A stretch of DNA of 64,000 nucleotides from Rhodospirillaceae bacterium. GTDB lineage: Bacteria > Pseudomonadota > Alphaproteobacteria > UBA8366. This document shows positions 1-9,032 of the stretch, piece after piece. The position numbers and the translations under genes are program-made. The stretch is from positions 1-64,000 of the forward strand of contig PBOR01000046.1 in assembly GCA_002724395.1 (NCBI GenBank). Reading direction: 5' to 3'. Below the pieces are notes generated by a model, which was not told the DNA's origin, made no database searches, and saw nothing but the letters and a program-made list of their open reading frames with translations. Each line of letters opens with the position of its first letter. Positions within the stretch are counted from its first letter, which is position 1.

Positions 1-906
1 AAAACGCCCGGTAAAACCCGCAATCCTTTTAACTTGGCTCACACGCCGGGCGGATCATCTTCTGGTTCAGCAGCGGCGGTGGGCGATAAGATGATTCCTT
101 TTGCGTATGGAACCCAAACAACCGGATCCGTCATACGTCCTGCTGCTTTCTGTGGCACAATTGGCTACAAGCCGACCTATGGCGACATCAATAATTCCGG
201 CGTAATGGGCAATACGCCCACCATCGATACGCTAGGCATGATGGTGCGCACGGTCGAAGATTTACCGTTATTGCGCGCGGTATTGTTGGAACAAAAACCG
301 GTAGCTTTAGCACCGCCGGAAATTAGTAATTTGGCTATCGGTGTCTACCGCACGCCATTTTGGGATCAGGCGGAGCCTTATATGCAAAGATATATGGAAG
401 CGGCGGTGACTAAGCTCGCCGCAATGGGCGCTAGCGTTAGTGATGCAGAATTACCTGGAATTGATGGTACTTTTGAAGAGCTGCACGGCACTATTAGTGG
501 CTTTGAATTTTGCCGCACCGTAGCTTGGGAGCGTTTCAATCGGCTCAATCAAATTAGTCCGGCAATGCGCGAGGGGCGGATGAAAGACGGTATGGTGACT
601 ACCTACGAGGAATATCGGAATTGCACTCGCCGGTTAGAGCGGTTGCGAATGGAGGCCGACGATTATCTTGAAGATTTTGACATACTGATTACACCGACAG
701 CGCCCGGCGAGCCGCCCGAGGGGCTGCAAGCTACAGGCAACGCAATTTTCAATTCCACGTGGACAGCACTCGGCACGCCGGCGGTTACACTGCCGTTATT
801 CGAGGGGCCAAACGGATTACCTGTTGGCCTGCAATTAATTAGTGGACGTTTTAAGGACTGTCGGCTGTTTGATGCTTCCGAAGCTGTACTGAGGGGACTT
901 TCATAA
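1..906 (+). CDS. Amidase signature family protein, 5' end outside the window
   Basis: The reading frame is open from the first base, so the N-terminal part, including the catalytic Lys, lies upstream of the window. The visible part starts just before the amidase-signature Ser/Gly stretch (HTPGGSSSGSAAAV), which carries the cis-Ser, followed by GTQTTGSVIRPAAFCGTIGY, which carries the nucleophilic Ser. The remainder reads as the usual C-terminal amidase half, with a TWTALGTPAVTLP segment near the end. Such enzymes hydrolyse carboxamides to acid and ammonia in the cytoplasm; the substrate cannot be told. It ends 20 bases before a second amidase gene, so the two are probably co-transcribed. The TTG at 34 is not a real start because homologous sequence continues upstream of it. 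Confidence 0.9.
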   Translation, partial: KTPGKTRNPFNLAHTPGGSSSGSAAAVGDKMIPFAYGTQTTGSVIRPAAFCGTIGYKPTYGDINNSGVMGNTPTIDTLGMMVRTVEDLPLLRAVLLEQKPVALAPPEISNLAIGVYRTPFWDQAEPYMQRYMEAAVTKLAAMGASVSDAELPGIDGTFEELHGTISGFEFCRTVAWERFNRLNQISPAMREGRMKDGMVTTYEEYRNCTRRLERLRMEADDYLEDFDILITPTAPGEPPEGLQATGNAIFNSTWTALGTPAVTLPLFEGPNGLPVGLQLISGRFKDCRLFDASEAVLRGLS

Positions 907-926
907 ATAAAAAGTGGAGGGAAGTA

Positions 927-2348
927 ATGGTTAGAAGTGATCTTTGCGATCTTACAATTGCTGAGCTTGGCGAAAAAATTGGTGCGAAAGAAATCTCGCC
1001 TATTGAAGTGGTCGACGCACATTTAGCGTGTATAGAGGCGTTGAATCCAATGCTCAACGCTTTCATCACTGTCGCCCATGACCGTGCCCGAGCGGAAGCA
1101 AAGCAGGCAACTGAAGAAGTTGCAGCCGGCAATATTCGGAGCCCGCTTCATGGGATTCCTATTGGCGTGAAAGATATTATCGATAGCGCCGGTGTACGTA
1201 CCACCCAGGGTTCGAGTTTTTTTTCTAATAATGTACCTACAGAGGATGCCTGTTGTGTTCAGCGCTTTCGTGATGCGGGAGCAATTATGATCGGAAAATG
1301 TAATACGGCTGAATTTGCTGCAGAATCCGCGACCAAGAATGAACATTATGGGGCATGTCGCAATCCCTGGGATACGAGCCGGGTACCGTCCGGGTCCAGT
1401 GGAGGTTCTGGATCAGCAGTTGCCGCCCATATGGTTCCAGGTGCGCTTGGCACGGATACCGGCGGTTCTGTGCGAGGACCGGCAGCAATCTGCGGTACTG
1501 TAGGTTTAAAGCCCACCCATGGAAGGATTAGTGTGCGCGGTGTTTTTCCCAACGCGACAAGCCTTGACCATGTTGGACCATTGACCCGTACAGTGCGTGA
1601 TTGCGCTCTTTTGTTGCAGGGGCTCGCCGGTTATGACCCCGACGACCCCTTTTCCGCAGATTTACCGGTCCCAGATTTTACTGCTGACCTGGAGAAAGGG
1701 GTGAAGGGTTTAAAGCTAGCGGTTTGCTCGGACTTGATTGATGTGGATATTGATAAACCGATTGTTGATGCTTTTGATGCGGCAGTTGAGGTTTTGCGGG
1801 GGCTTGGCGCTACTGTAGAAGAAGTAAAGTGTTCGTTTGCTGATGAGGTCAATCCCAATCGCCGAGCGATAGCTGATGCGGAGTTTTTTCGGGTACATGG
1901 TGAAAGGCATGCTGGCAATTCAGGTGGTTATGGAAGCCGCCTTCAGGAACGGATTGTAAACGCAGAAAAAACCACGTTGGCTAGGTATATCGATGCGCTC
2001 AACCGACGAGAGGTAATTAAACGAATGATGGCGGATATGCTGCGTGGCTATGATTGCATGTTGTCACCTGGCTATCCTTGCCTTGCCGCACCAGTCGACA
2101 CGGTGATGGCAACCGTAAATGGCAAGGAAATAGACTTTATTGGTTTAGGTCGTAACTTAGTCGGGCTACAAAATTTGATAGGATTTCCAGGTCTCTCAGT
2201 GCCTACAGGGCGTGATCCTATTTTGGGTTTACCCATGGCAATTCAAATCACGACTTTACCTGGCGATGAAGGGGGCGCGTTCCGAATCGGCCATGCTTAT
2301 GAGCAATCGACGCCGGCATTGCGGGGACAGCGACCTAAGATCAATTAA
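927..2348 (+). CDS. Amidase (GatA-like amidase signature enzyme)
   Basis: A complete 473-residue amidase signature protein. The catalytic triad is visible: Lys82 in GIPIGVKD, cis-Ser157 in PSGSSGGSGSA and nucleophile Ser181 in GTDTGGSVRGPA; the spacing (75 and 24 residues) matches GatA-type amidases. The start at 927 has a good Shine-Dalgarno (GGAGG) just upstream. It is probably a catabolic amidase rather than the tRNA amidotransferase subunit, because gatB/gatC are absent and a second amidase precedes it. A strong hairpin terminator follows about 20 bases after the stop. The downstream ABC importer may supply its substrate (inference). Confidence 0.93.
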   Translation: MVRSDLCDLTIAELGEKIGAKEISPIEVVDAHLACIEALNPMLNAFITVAHDRARAEAKQATEEVAAGNIRSPLHGIPIGVKDIIDSAGVRTTQGSSFFSNNVPTEDACCVQRFRDAGAIMIGKCNTAEFAAESATKNEHYGACRNPWDTSRVPSGSSGGSGSAVAAHMVPGALGTDTGGSVRGPAAICGTVGLKPTHGRISVRGVFPNATSLDHVGPLTRTVRDCALLLQGLAGYDPDDPFSADLPVPDFTADLEKGVKGLKLAVCSDLIDVDIDKPIVDAFDAAVEVLRGLGATVEEVKCSFADEVNPNRRAIADAEFFRVHGERHAGNSGGYGSRLQERIVNAEKTTLARYIDALNRREVIKRMMADMLRGYDCMLSPGYPCLAAPVDTVMATVNGKEIDFIGLGRNLVGLQNLIGFPGLSVPTGRDPILGLPMAIQITTLPGDEGGAFRIGHAYEQSTPALRGQRPKIN

Positions 2349-2368
2349 GGTGCCAGAATTATGCCGAG

Positions 2369-2393
2369 CTTTGCTGCGCTGCAGCAAAGTTTT
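2369..2393 (+). terminator. Rho-independent terminator after the amidase pair
   Basis: A perfect 9-bp stem (CTTTGCTGC / GCAGCAAAG) with a 3-base loop GCT is followed by TTTT. It lies 20 bases after the second amidase stop and separates the amidase genes from the ABC transporter operon. The T-run is short, so termination may be partial. Confidence 0.8.
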
Positions 2394-2532
2394 GACTCAG
2401 CAACCAAAAGTTGTTTTAATACGTTTGCGGGCAGGATAAACAATAATACTAAAAAGGGCCCGGTATTGTCGGGTCTGGCACGTTCATTGACCATTTTAAT
2501 TGGATGGACCTTCGGACCTTTAACAGGTAGCC

Positions 2533-2550
2533 GCAACCCTTATGGGTTGC
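2533..2550 (+). promoter_or_regulatory. Leader hairpin just before the binding-protein ribosome site
   Basis: A perfect 7-bp inverted repeat GCAACCC-TTAT-GGGTTGC ends four bases before the AAGGAG ribosome site of the solute-binding protein gene. In the mRNA it would form a stable hairpin next to the ribosome site. It may stabilise the 5' end or tune translation; no known riboswitch is recognised. Confidence 0.45.
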
Positions 2551-2565
2551 TCCAAGGAGAATCAA

Positions 2566-3570
2566 ATGTACTATCGACCAACCAAATTTTTGGCAGTGTC
2601 TGCATTTGCCGCCGCTGCTTTTTTTGCATCGCATTCTGCAATAGCGAAGAACTTGGTATTCTACTCGTCGCTGACAACTGCGGCGCAAGGGACACTCGTT
2701 AAAGCCATTGAGAAAAAGTTTCCGGACATTAAAGTGGAATCGATTACAGCTGGTGGTGTGAGCCTGTATCAACGGTTTGTTGCAGAGAGAACCGCGGGTA
2801 AAGGTAAAATCGATATGATCCACTTCAGTTACACGCCCGGCTGGTATCATCTTGCCAAAGAAGGTTGGGTTAAGAATGTTACACAATTCCCAGAAGCAAA
2901 GAGTTTCCCCGATTGGGGCAAAGACACTAAAGCCCAGTGGGTTGGTTTGCGTGCACCAACACTGCAGGTGATTTATAACACAGACAATGTGAAGCCCGGC
3001 GAAGAACCAAAGAGTTTTGCAGAACTCACTACAGCAAAATGGAAAAATCGTCTTGTATTAGTCGATCCCTTCCAATCTGCAGGTTTGTGGGATTTTTTCT
3101 ACGGTAGTGATCAGTTTGGAAAGGAATACATAAAGGGCCTTTTGTATAACGGTGCATTGGTCCAATCGCGTATGGGCTCATCGACGGAACGAGTTGCCAC
3201 TGGCGAGCGTGACGTGACTATGGTGTTCGAATATATCGCCATCCGGCGTATTAATAAGGGTGCCAAAATCAAGATCGCTTCAATGAAAGAAGGCACGCCG
3301 GTGGTGCCTGCATCTTTCGGATTGGTCAAGGGCGGCCCCAACCCAAAAAATGCGGAAAAGGTGTATCGTTGGATTTTGTCCAAAGAAGGCCAAACGGTAA
3401 TTACGCAGGAAGTAAAGATCAATTCTGCACGTTCAGACGTACCGCACGTGAAGGGCATTCCTTACCCATTCAAGGCGTTAAGTTCCAATGCGGAGAAGAT
3501 CTATAAGGAACAGGACACATACCGTTCTTTCATGACCAAGCATATTCGTGAGGCTAAAAAGAAAAAATAG
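2566..3570 (+). CDS. ABC transporter periplasmic solute-binding protein (FbpA/AfuA-like)
   Basis: A 334-residue secreted binding protein of the iron/2-aminoethylphosphonate/polyamine class of extracellular solute-binding proteins. A signal peptide covers about residues 1-27 (hydrophobic run ending ASHSAIA). Mature features include NLVFYSSLT near the N-terminus and LQVIYNTDNV before the hinge. The ATG at 2566 is preferred over the in-frame ATG at 2542 because AAGGAG sits 6 bases before it and the signal peptide then has normal length. It is the first gene of a three-gene importer operon. The ligand is unknown: homologues bind ferric iron, aminophosphonates, thiamine or small organics, and neighbouring amidases suggest an organic nitrogen compound (inference). 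Confidence 0.88.
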   Translation: MYYRPTKFLAVSAFAAAAFFASHSAIAKNLVFYSSLTTAAQGTLVKAIEKKFPDIKVESITAGGVSLYQRFVAERTAGKGKIDMIHFSYTPGWYHLAKEGWVKNVTQFPEAKSFPDWGKDTKAQWVGLRAPTLQVIYNTDNVKPGEEPKSFAELTTAKWKNRLVLVDPFQSAGLWDFFYGSDQFGKEYIKGLLYNGALVQSRMGSSTERVATGERDVTMVFEYIAIRRINKGAKIKIASMKEGTPVVPASFGLVKGGPNPKNAEKVYRWILSKEGQTVITQEVKINSARSDVPHVKGIPYPFKALSSNAEKIYKEQDTYRSFMTKHIREAKKKK

Positions 3571-3610
3571 TCAACGGTAGTTCTAATCCAAGAAGCATCC
3601 TCGTTCGTTT

Positions 3611-5308
3611 ATGATGTTCAAGTTCCCAAGCACTGTTCGAATACTCGAATGGGGATGCCTTCTTGTTGTCGGATTCTTGGTCCTTTATCCGCTATTTTGG
3701 CTGCTATTGGGTAGTATAAAACCGAGCCTAAATAGCCCTGAATACAACCTGGATGCATTTGTCGCGATTTACCAAGCTGACTACATGGGCGAGGTATTAC
3801 GAAACACCGCTGTTATGTCGATCGGTGTCACAATTTTATCAGTATTGATAGGCGTTCCGTTAGCATGGATCGTTGGGCGCACTGACACGCCCTTCAAAGA
3901 CTACATCAGTATGATTGCTATTCTGCCTTTTATCATGCCGCCGGTGGTGGTTGCAGTTGCTTGGGCCTATCTAGGCACTCCTAGGGTTGGCTTTGTGAAT
4001 CTATTTTGGAAATGGTTAGCTGGCACTAATGAGCCTTTGTTCGATATATTTACTATGGGCGGATTGATCTTCGTGATGGCACTGTCTTTGGCGCCCTATG
4101 TGTTTATTTTTACGGTCACTGCATTCAAAAACATGGACCCAACATTGGAAAACGCAGCTCATGTGAGTGGCGCTAATCAGTGGCAAACGACCCTTCGTAT
4201 CACCTTTCCTTTGGCTGCACCGGCGATCTTATCTGGTGCGTTACTAGTTTTTATTCAATCGCTTGAAATCTTCGCTATTCCGGCCACTATAGGCGTCTCT
4301 GGAGGCATCTATGTGTTTGCGACGCAGTTGTGGCGCATGATGATTGGTATCCCACCAAATTTTTCGCATGCTGCGGCAATGTCAGTACCAATCCTTCTCA
4401 TTTGTGGACTGGCTCTCTGGGGACAGACAAAAGCACTGGGTCGTAGTGCAAAATACACAACTATTGGTGGAAAAAGCTTCCAGCCGCGGTTGGTGCACTT
4501 GGGCCGCCTTAAGTGGGTAGCGTTGGGGTTTGCTGGCTCTTATCTGCTAGTCTCTGCAATATTGCCGTTATTGACACTGATTTACGGTACGTTCATTTCC
4601 AATCGGGGTCGCCCACCTACGCTTGACTTTTTGACCCTTGAACATCTTCGCGAAATGCTATTCGGCGACGGCGGAGATGTCATCTTACGATCTATCGGGA
4701 ACAGCTTGTTTTTAAGTTTCATTGGCGCAACCGTTGGCATTGCCTTGGCTGCAGTAGTCGCATTTTTTGTTGTAAGGAGTAAATGGAAGGCGCGGGGAAC
4801 TCTAGACTTTCTGGCGTTGATACCGGTCGCCATTCCTGGGGCGGTTATCGCTATTGCTATGATGTGGGCTTATATTCGCGAGCCGTTTAATCTCTATCAT
4901 ACGATTTGGATTATTTTGCTTGCCTACATCACGCGGTTTTTGCCTTTTGGTGTCAAAGCGGTTTCCAACGCAATTACACAGATACACGAAGAATTGGAAC
5001 GAGCCGCTGCGGTGAGCGGCGCAAACTGGTTTGTTGTTTTTTGGAGAGTGCTTGTGCCGCTGGCAATGCCGGGCATTGTTGCTGGCTGGATTATATTATT
5101 TGTTTCGATGATGCGCGAACTATCAGCATCCATAATGTTATTCAGCTCCAATAATGAAGTTATCGGAACGATTCTGATTCAGCTGTATGACGAGGGCCTA
5201 TTTTCGCATGTATGTATTTTGTCCTTAATCATCGTCATTCTGTCTTTGGGATCAGTGGCCTTGGTAAGATGGATTACTAAGCAAAAGGATGTGGGAGGAC
5301 TTACCTGA
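3611..5308 (+). CDS. ABC transporter permease, fused double-domain (FbpB-like)
   Basis: A 565-residue inner-membrane protein with two tandem binding-protein-dependent permease domains, as in FbpB/SfuB-type iron and aminophosphonate permeases, with about 12 membrane segments. Each half carries an EAA loop that docks on the ATPase: ENAAHVSGANQWQTTLRITF around residue 180 and ERAAAVSGANWFVVFWRV around residue 465. The fusion means one polypeptide provides the whole channel. It lies 40 bases after the binding protein gene, and its stop overlaps the ATPase start by one base (TGATG), indicating translational coupling. Confidence 0.92.
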   Translation: MMFKFPSTVRILEWGCLLVVGFLVLYPLFWLLLGSIKPSLNSPEYNLDAFVAIYQADYMGEVLRNTAVMSIGVTILSVLIGVPLAWIVGRTDTPFKDYISMIAILPFIMPPVVVAVAWAYLGTPRVGFVNLFWKWLAGTNEPLFDIFTMGGLIFVMALSLAPYVFIFTVTAFKNMDPTLENAAHVSGANQWQTTLRITFPLAAPAILSGALLVFIQSLEIFAIPATIGVSGGIYVFATQLWRMMIGIPPNFSHAAAMSVPILLICGLALWGQTKALGRSAKYTTIGGKSFQPRLVHLGRLKWVALGFAGSYLLVSAILPLLTLIYGTFISNRGRPPTLDFLTLEHLREMLFGDGGDVILRSIGNSLFLSFIGATVGIALAAVVAFFVVRSKWKARGTLDFLALIPVAIPGAVIAIAMMWAYIREPFNLYHTIWIILLAYITRFLPFGVKAVSNAITQIHEELERAAAVSGANWFVVFWRVLVPLAMPGIVAGWIILFVSMMRELSASIMLFSSNNEVIGTILIQLYDEGLFSHVCILSLIIVILSLGSVALVRWITKQKDVGGLT

Positions 5309-6390
5309 TGCAGGAAGTACGGGTCGAAAAATTGGTTAAGCGCTTTGGAGATGTCACCGCTGTGGATGGTATCTCCTTTAAAGTGCCAAGGGGTAAGCTC
5401 CTAAGTTTGTTGGGACCAAGTGGGTGCGGGAAGACTACGACCCTAAATATGATAGCCGGTTTTGAAGATCCCGATGGCGGTGACGTTTTTGTCGGCGATA
5501 AGCTTATTAGTAGTGCCCAAAAAAACATTCTGCTGCCTGCCCACGAACGCAATCTCGGGATGGTTTTTCAATCCTATGGTCTTTGGCCACATTTGCGCGT
5601 CAGTGAAAATGTCTCGTTCGGTTTGGAGATGCGCAGAAAGGCAAAGGCCGAGGTCGGCCCAGCAGTAGAGCGGGCGTTGGAGTTGGTTCGTCTTGGTGGC
5701 ATGGGTGAACGGTACCCGTCTCAGCTTTCGGGCGGACAGCAACAACGCGTGGCATTTGCTCGAGCCCTTGTGTATGAGCCCGATGTATTACTCCTTGATG
5801 AACCATTATCGAACCTAGATGCGGCGCTTCGTGAAGAAATGCGGCTCGAACTTAAGGAGCTGCAAGAGGAAACCGGCATTACGACTATCTTCGTTACTCA
5901 TGACCAAGTCGAAGCTATGGTGATGAGCGATATCATCGTCGTGATGGATCATGGACGTATCCAACAAATGGGCGCGCCGCGAGATATTTATCAATTGCCT
6001 GCTAATCAATTTGTGGCTGGTTTTGTAGGAATTTCCAATTTTCTTGAAGGTACGGTTGTGGGCAAAGCCGACAAGAATGGTTTAACCATGGTGCAGGTTG
6101 GTGATCTCAAATTATTGTGTAAAGTGGACGGTCGTGAGAAAGGCTCTCGGGTTTCATTATCCATACGCCCTGAGGATTGGATCGCTACGGTGAAAGCACC
6201 ACCAAAAAGCACTAAGAACAGGCTAAAAGCAGAAGTGCGTAAAGCTGTTTATATGGGTGGAGTATTGGAAATATGGTTGAGCGCGAGTGGCCAAGAAATG
6301 CGCGTTCATGGGCATCGATTGCCTATGGTCGAAAATGGTTCGAGTATTTATATCTCAGTCGATCCCAGTCATATTAAGGTAGTTGATTAG
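5308..6390 (+). CDS. ABC transporter ATP-binding protein (FbpC/PotA-like, with TOBE domain)
   Basis: A 360-residue ATPase that powers the importer. The nucleotide-binding domain shows Walker A GPSGCGKTT, a Q-loop in MVFQSYGLWPH, the ABC signature LSGGQQQRV, Walker B VLLLDEPLSNLD and the switch His in FVTHDQVEAM. Residues from about 245 form a C-terminal regulatory TOBE-type domain, typical of the Fbp/Pot/Mal group. The start overlaps the permease stop. The module binding protein, double permease and one ATPase is complete. Confidence 0.93.
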   Translation: MQEVRVEKLVKRFGDVTAVDGISFKVPRGKLLSLLGPSGCGKTTTLNMIAGFEDPDGGDVFVGDKLISSAQKNILLPAHERNLGMVFQSYGLWPHLRVSENVSFGLEMRRKAKAEVGPAVERALELVRLGGMGERYPSQLSGGQQQRVAFARALVYEPDVLLLDEPLSNLDAALREEMRLELKELQEETGITTIFVTHDQVEAMVMSDIIVVMDHGRIQQMGAPRDIYQLPANQFVAGFVGISNFLEGTVVGKADKNGLTMVQVGDLKLLCKVDGREKGSRVSLSIRPEDWIATVKAPPKSTKNRLKAEVRKAVYMGGVLEIWLSASGQEMRVHGHRLPMVENGSSIYISVDPSHIKVVD

Positions 6391-6492
6391 TCCGGGGTTG
6401 CGGCGACGCAAAATGGATCAGGACTTGTGAGCATCATGCTCGGGTATCCGCTAAATCTAGTCGTGAAAATTAAGATTAAAGACGCTGTTTCT

Positions 6493-6529
6493 TCTATTGC
6501 AGTAGAGGTAGCCTCTATTGACCTACTGC
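6493..6529 (+). promoter_or_regulatory. Inverted and direct repeats upstream of the CoA-transferase operon
   Basis: The 188-base spacer before the operon contains GCAGTAG (6499-6505) and its exact complement CTACTGC (6523-6529), with an inner AGAGG/CCTCT arm, plus a TCTATTG direct repeat at 6493 and 6514, 21 bases (two helical turns) apart. This looks like an operator or attenuator for the catabolic operon starting at 6579. No regulator gene is adjacent. Confidence 0.4.
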
Positions 6530-6578
6530 TGAAAGTTGTTGGATAGAATAACACTCCATTTCAAAGGGAAACTGCGCC

Positions 6579-7754
6579 ATGGCAGGGCCGCTCGACGGTA
6601 TAAAAGTATTAGATTTAAGCTCGGTGGTGTTAGGGCCATTGGCAACGCAAATTCTTGGTGACCTAGGAGCTGACGTTATTAAGGTTGAGGGGCCCAACGG
6701 TGATCCCATCCGCTATACGGGCCCGGCGCGGTCAAAAGACATGGCAGCACTTTTCCTCGCCATCAACCGGAATAAACGATCACTTGTTTTGGATTTGAAG
6801 GAACCTGTTGCGCAGGACGCGTTGTGGAGACTGATTGACCTGACCGATGTGTTTATTCATTCTATTCGCCCGCAAGCCATCGAACGCCTCGGCTTTGGCC
6901 ATGAAGCGGTGCTCAAGCGTAATTCGAGAATCATTTATGCGGGTGTGCATGGGTATCGATCCGGCGGGCCCTATGAAGGACAGCCCGCCTATGATGACGT
7001 GATCCAGGGTCAAAGCGGTGCATCTGATTTGATGGCGCGGCTTACCGGGGAGACGCGCTATTTTCCAACTATTATGGCCGATAAGACCTGCGCGCAGATA
7101 GCCGCGTACGCGATTATGGCAGCGCTTTTCTCGCGTGAGCGTACCGGCAACGGACAGTTTGTGGAAATACCCATGTTCGAAAGTATGGTGTCGTTCAATA
7201 TGATAGAGCATCTATACGGCCACACATTTCAACCGCCGGAAGATGAGATAGGTTATGCGCGCGTGTTGGCACCCTGGCGCCGGCCTTATGCGACAAAGGA
7301 CGGTCATATAGCTCTACTCGCCTATACAGATGCACATTGGGATAATTTTTGGGAAGCGGTGGGTAGACCGGGCCTAAAGGATGATCCTCGTTTCGACAGC
7401 TTGAAAAGGCGCAGTGAAAATATTGCCGAGGTCTATAAGCTTGCGGGCGAGAGCTTGATGGATAAGACCACTACCGAATGGGTGGAAATTTTCAGTGAAC
7501 TCCAAGTGCCAGCTGCGAAGATTAATGGCCTACAAGATTTGCTAGATGACCCGCAACTAGCTTCCAGTAATTTTTTCAAATATACGACCCACCCGACGGA
7601 GGGCGAAATTGTAATGCCGGATCTTCCGGTACGGTTCAGCAAGACAAAAGCCGAAATTAGGCGATTACAGCCGAAGCTCGGCGAGCATTCGCGGGAAATC
7701 TTAGTGGAGGCCGGACTTGATGCGGCATCCATTGACGCATTGATTGATAGATAG
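6579..7754 (+). CDS. Family III CoA transferase (CaiB/BaiF/Frc type)
   Basis: A 391-residue family III acyl-CoA transferase. The N-terminus has the typical GIKVLDLSSVVLGPLATQ start and LGADVIKVEGPNGDPIR. The catalytic Asp, which carries the acyl anhydride, is most likely Asp168 in PTIMADKTCAQ. These enzymes move CoA from a donor thioester to a carboxylic acid without ATP. As first gene of an operon encoding a MaoC hydratase, a BadH-like dehydrogenase and a BadI-like hydrolase, it probably activates the pathway's carboxylic acid substrate, in place of the CoA ligase used in known cyclohexanecarboxylate pathways (inference). Confidence 0.9.
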   Translation: MAGPLDGIKVLDLSSVVLGPLATQILGDLGADVIKVEGPNGDPIRYTGPARSKDMAALFLAINRNKRSLVLDLKEPVAQDALWRLIDLTDVFIHSIRPQAIERLGFGHEAVLKRNSRIIYAGVHGYRSGGPYEGQPAYDDVIQGQSGASDLMARLTGETRYFPTIMADKTCAQIAAYAIMAALFSRERTGNGQFVEIPMFESMVSFNMIEHLYGHTFQPPEDEIGYARVLAPWRRPYATKDGHIALLAYTDAHWDNFWEAVGRPGLKDDPRFDSLKRRSENIAEVYKLAGESLMDKTTTEWVEIFSELQVPAAKINGLQDLLDDPQLASSNFFKYTTHPTEGEIVMPDLPVRFSKTKAEIRRLQPKLGEHSREILVEAGLDAASIDALIDR

Positions 7755-7763
7755 GGGAGAAGA

Positions 7764-8237
7764 ATGGGTGAAGATATGAAAACGGTGGGAGTTGGCTTCT
7801 ACTGGGACGACCTCAAAGAAGGTGATAAATTTCGCACGCTCAACCGTACCATCACCGAAACCGATATAGTGAACTTTATCAGCGTTACCGGTATGCTGGA
7901 GACAATATTTACAGACTTGTCTTTTTCGGAACATCACGGGGCGATCCAAGGGCGCGTAGTGCCGGCGGCGCTTAGCTATACCGTTGTCGAAGGGCTCCTG
8001 TGCCAGTCCACCATGCAGACCACCGGTTTGGCTCTTCTGGAAGTGACCAAAAAAGTGAAAGCCCCAGTGTTCGCAGGTGATACGGTCCACGGTGAGGTGA
8101 CCGTAGAAAGCTCGCGCGAGACGTCGAAAGGCGGGCGCGGTATCGTCATAACAAATAACGATATCGTCAACCAGAAGGGCGAAACGGTAATCACCTACCG
8201 CGCTGTCCGTATGATGGCGGGGCGCCCGAAGGAGTAG
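7764..8237 (+). CDS. MaoC-like hotdog-fold hydratase/dehydratase
   Basis: A 157-residue single-hotdog protein of the MaoC/(R)-hydratase family. It begins 9 bases after the CoA transferase stop with GGGGAGAAG as ribosome site. Recognisable family features are the opening FYWDDLKEGDKF, ITETDIVNF, and the C-terminal strands around VKAPVFAGDTVHGEVTV. The Asp-Asn-Pro-x-His catalytic motif of classical hydratases is not obvious; the equivalent stretch reads FTDLSFSEHHGAI, so catalytic activity is not certain. Expected role: hydration of an enoyl-CoA to the hydroxyacyl-CoA used by the next gene's dehydrogenase, or a thioester-binding accessory role. Confidence 0.83.
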   Translation: MGEDMKTVGVGFYWDDLKEGDKFRTLNRTITETDIVNFISVTGMLETIFTDLSFSEHHGAIQGRVVPAALSYTVVEGLLCQSTMQTTGLALLEVTKKVKAPVFAGDTVHGEVTVESSRETSKGGRGIVITNNDIVNQKGETVITYRAVRMMAGRPKE

Positions 8238-8241
8238 TGAT

Positions 8242-9009
8242 ATGCGTGGATTAAAGGGTAAAACGGCCATCGTCACTGGGGCCGCATCCGGTATCGGCAG
8301 CGCCATCGCAGTCAGATTGGGTGAGGAAGGTTGCAAGGTCTGTATTTTTGATCTCAACGGCGACGGTGCGAAAGCAACCGCAGCGGATATTCGAGCGGCG
8401 GGCGGTTCGGCCTTTGCCTACCAAACGGATATTACGGACCGGGACAACGTAGTGAGCTCTGTTGAAAGAGCAGAGAGGGAGGCGGGTTCAATCAGCATCC
8501 TTGTCAACAATGCGGGATGGGATATACCGATGGGCTTTCTCGAGACGGATCGAGAGTTCTGGGACAAGGTGATCGGAATTAATCTCTATGGGCCTTTGAA
8601 TATGCACCATGTAGTTCTTTCAAAGATGGTAGAGAATGGCGGTGGACGCGTGGTGAATATCGCTTCGGATGCAGGTCGCGTGGGTTCATCGGGAGAGGCA
8701 GTTTATTCTGCTTGCAAGGGCGGTATCATCGCTTTTTCCAAGACGTTAGCGCGCGAACATGCACGACATAATATTCAACTCAATACTATTTGCCCTGGCC
8801 CAACGGATACCCCTTTATTTGACGACTTTAAGGCGCATTCGCCGAACGGCGCTAAAATTGCCGAAGGTTTGGCGCGTGCTATACCGGCTCGACGCCTGGG
8901 AGAGACTTCGGATTATCCGGGGATGGTGGTCTTTCTAGCAAGCGACGATGCGACATACATTACCGGGCAGGTAATCTCCATCTCTGGCGGACTCACCATG
9001 AGTGGTTAA
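8242..9009 (+). CDS. Short-chain dehydrogenase, BadH-like (2-hydroxycyclohexanecarboxyl-CoA dehydrogenase-like)
   Basis: A 255-residue classical SDR. The NAD-binding TGAASGIG is at residues 12-19, NNAG at about 89-92, and the catalytic Ser142, Tyr155 and Lys159 are present. Several stretches resemble BadH of Rhodopseudomonas as I remember it: the start MRGLKGKT, ILVNNAGWDI, NIASDAGRVGSSGEAVYSAC, KTLAREHARH and the ending SGGLTM. BadH oxidises 2-hydroxycyclohexanecarboxyl-CoA to the 2-keto ester, the step before ring cleavage. The next gene encodes a BadI-like ring hydrolase, which supports that role. The exact ring substrate is not proven. Confidence 0.85.
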   Translation: MRGLKGKTAIVTGAASGIGSAIAVRLGEEGCKVCIFDLNGDGAKATAADIRAAGGSAFAYQTDITDRDNVVSSVERAEREAGSISILVNNAGWDIPMGFLETDREFWDKVIGINLYGPLNMHHVVLSKMVENGGGRVVNIASDAGRVGSSGEAVYSACKGGIIAFSKTLAREHARHNIQLNTICPGPTDTPLFDDFKAHSPNGAKIAEGLARAIPARRLGETSDYPGMVVFLASDDATYITGQVISISGGLTMSG

Positions 9010-9032
9010 TGTTAAAGAGTTAGGAAAATTCT

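Noticed and set aside
2533-2550. A riboswitch in front of the ABC binding protein gene.
   Set aside because: There is only a single short hairpin, with no further conserved elements; recorded as a leader hairpin instead.
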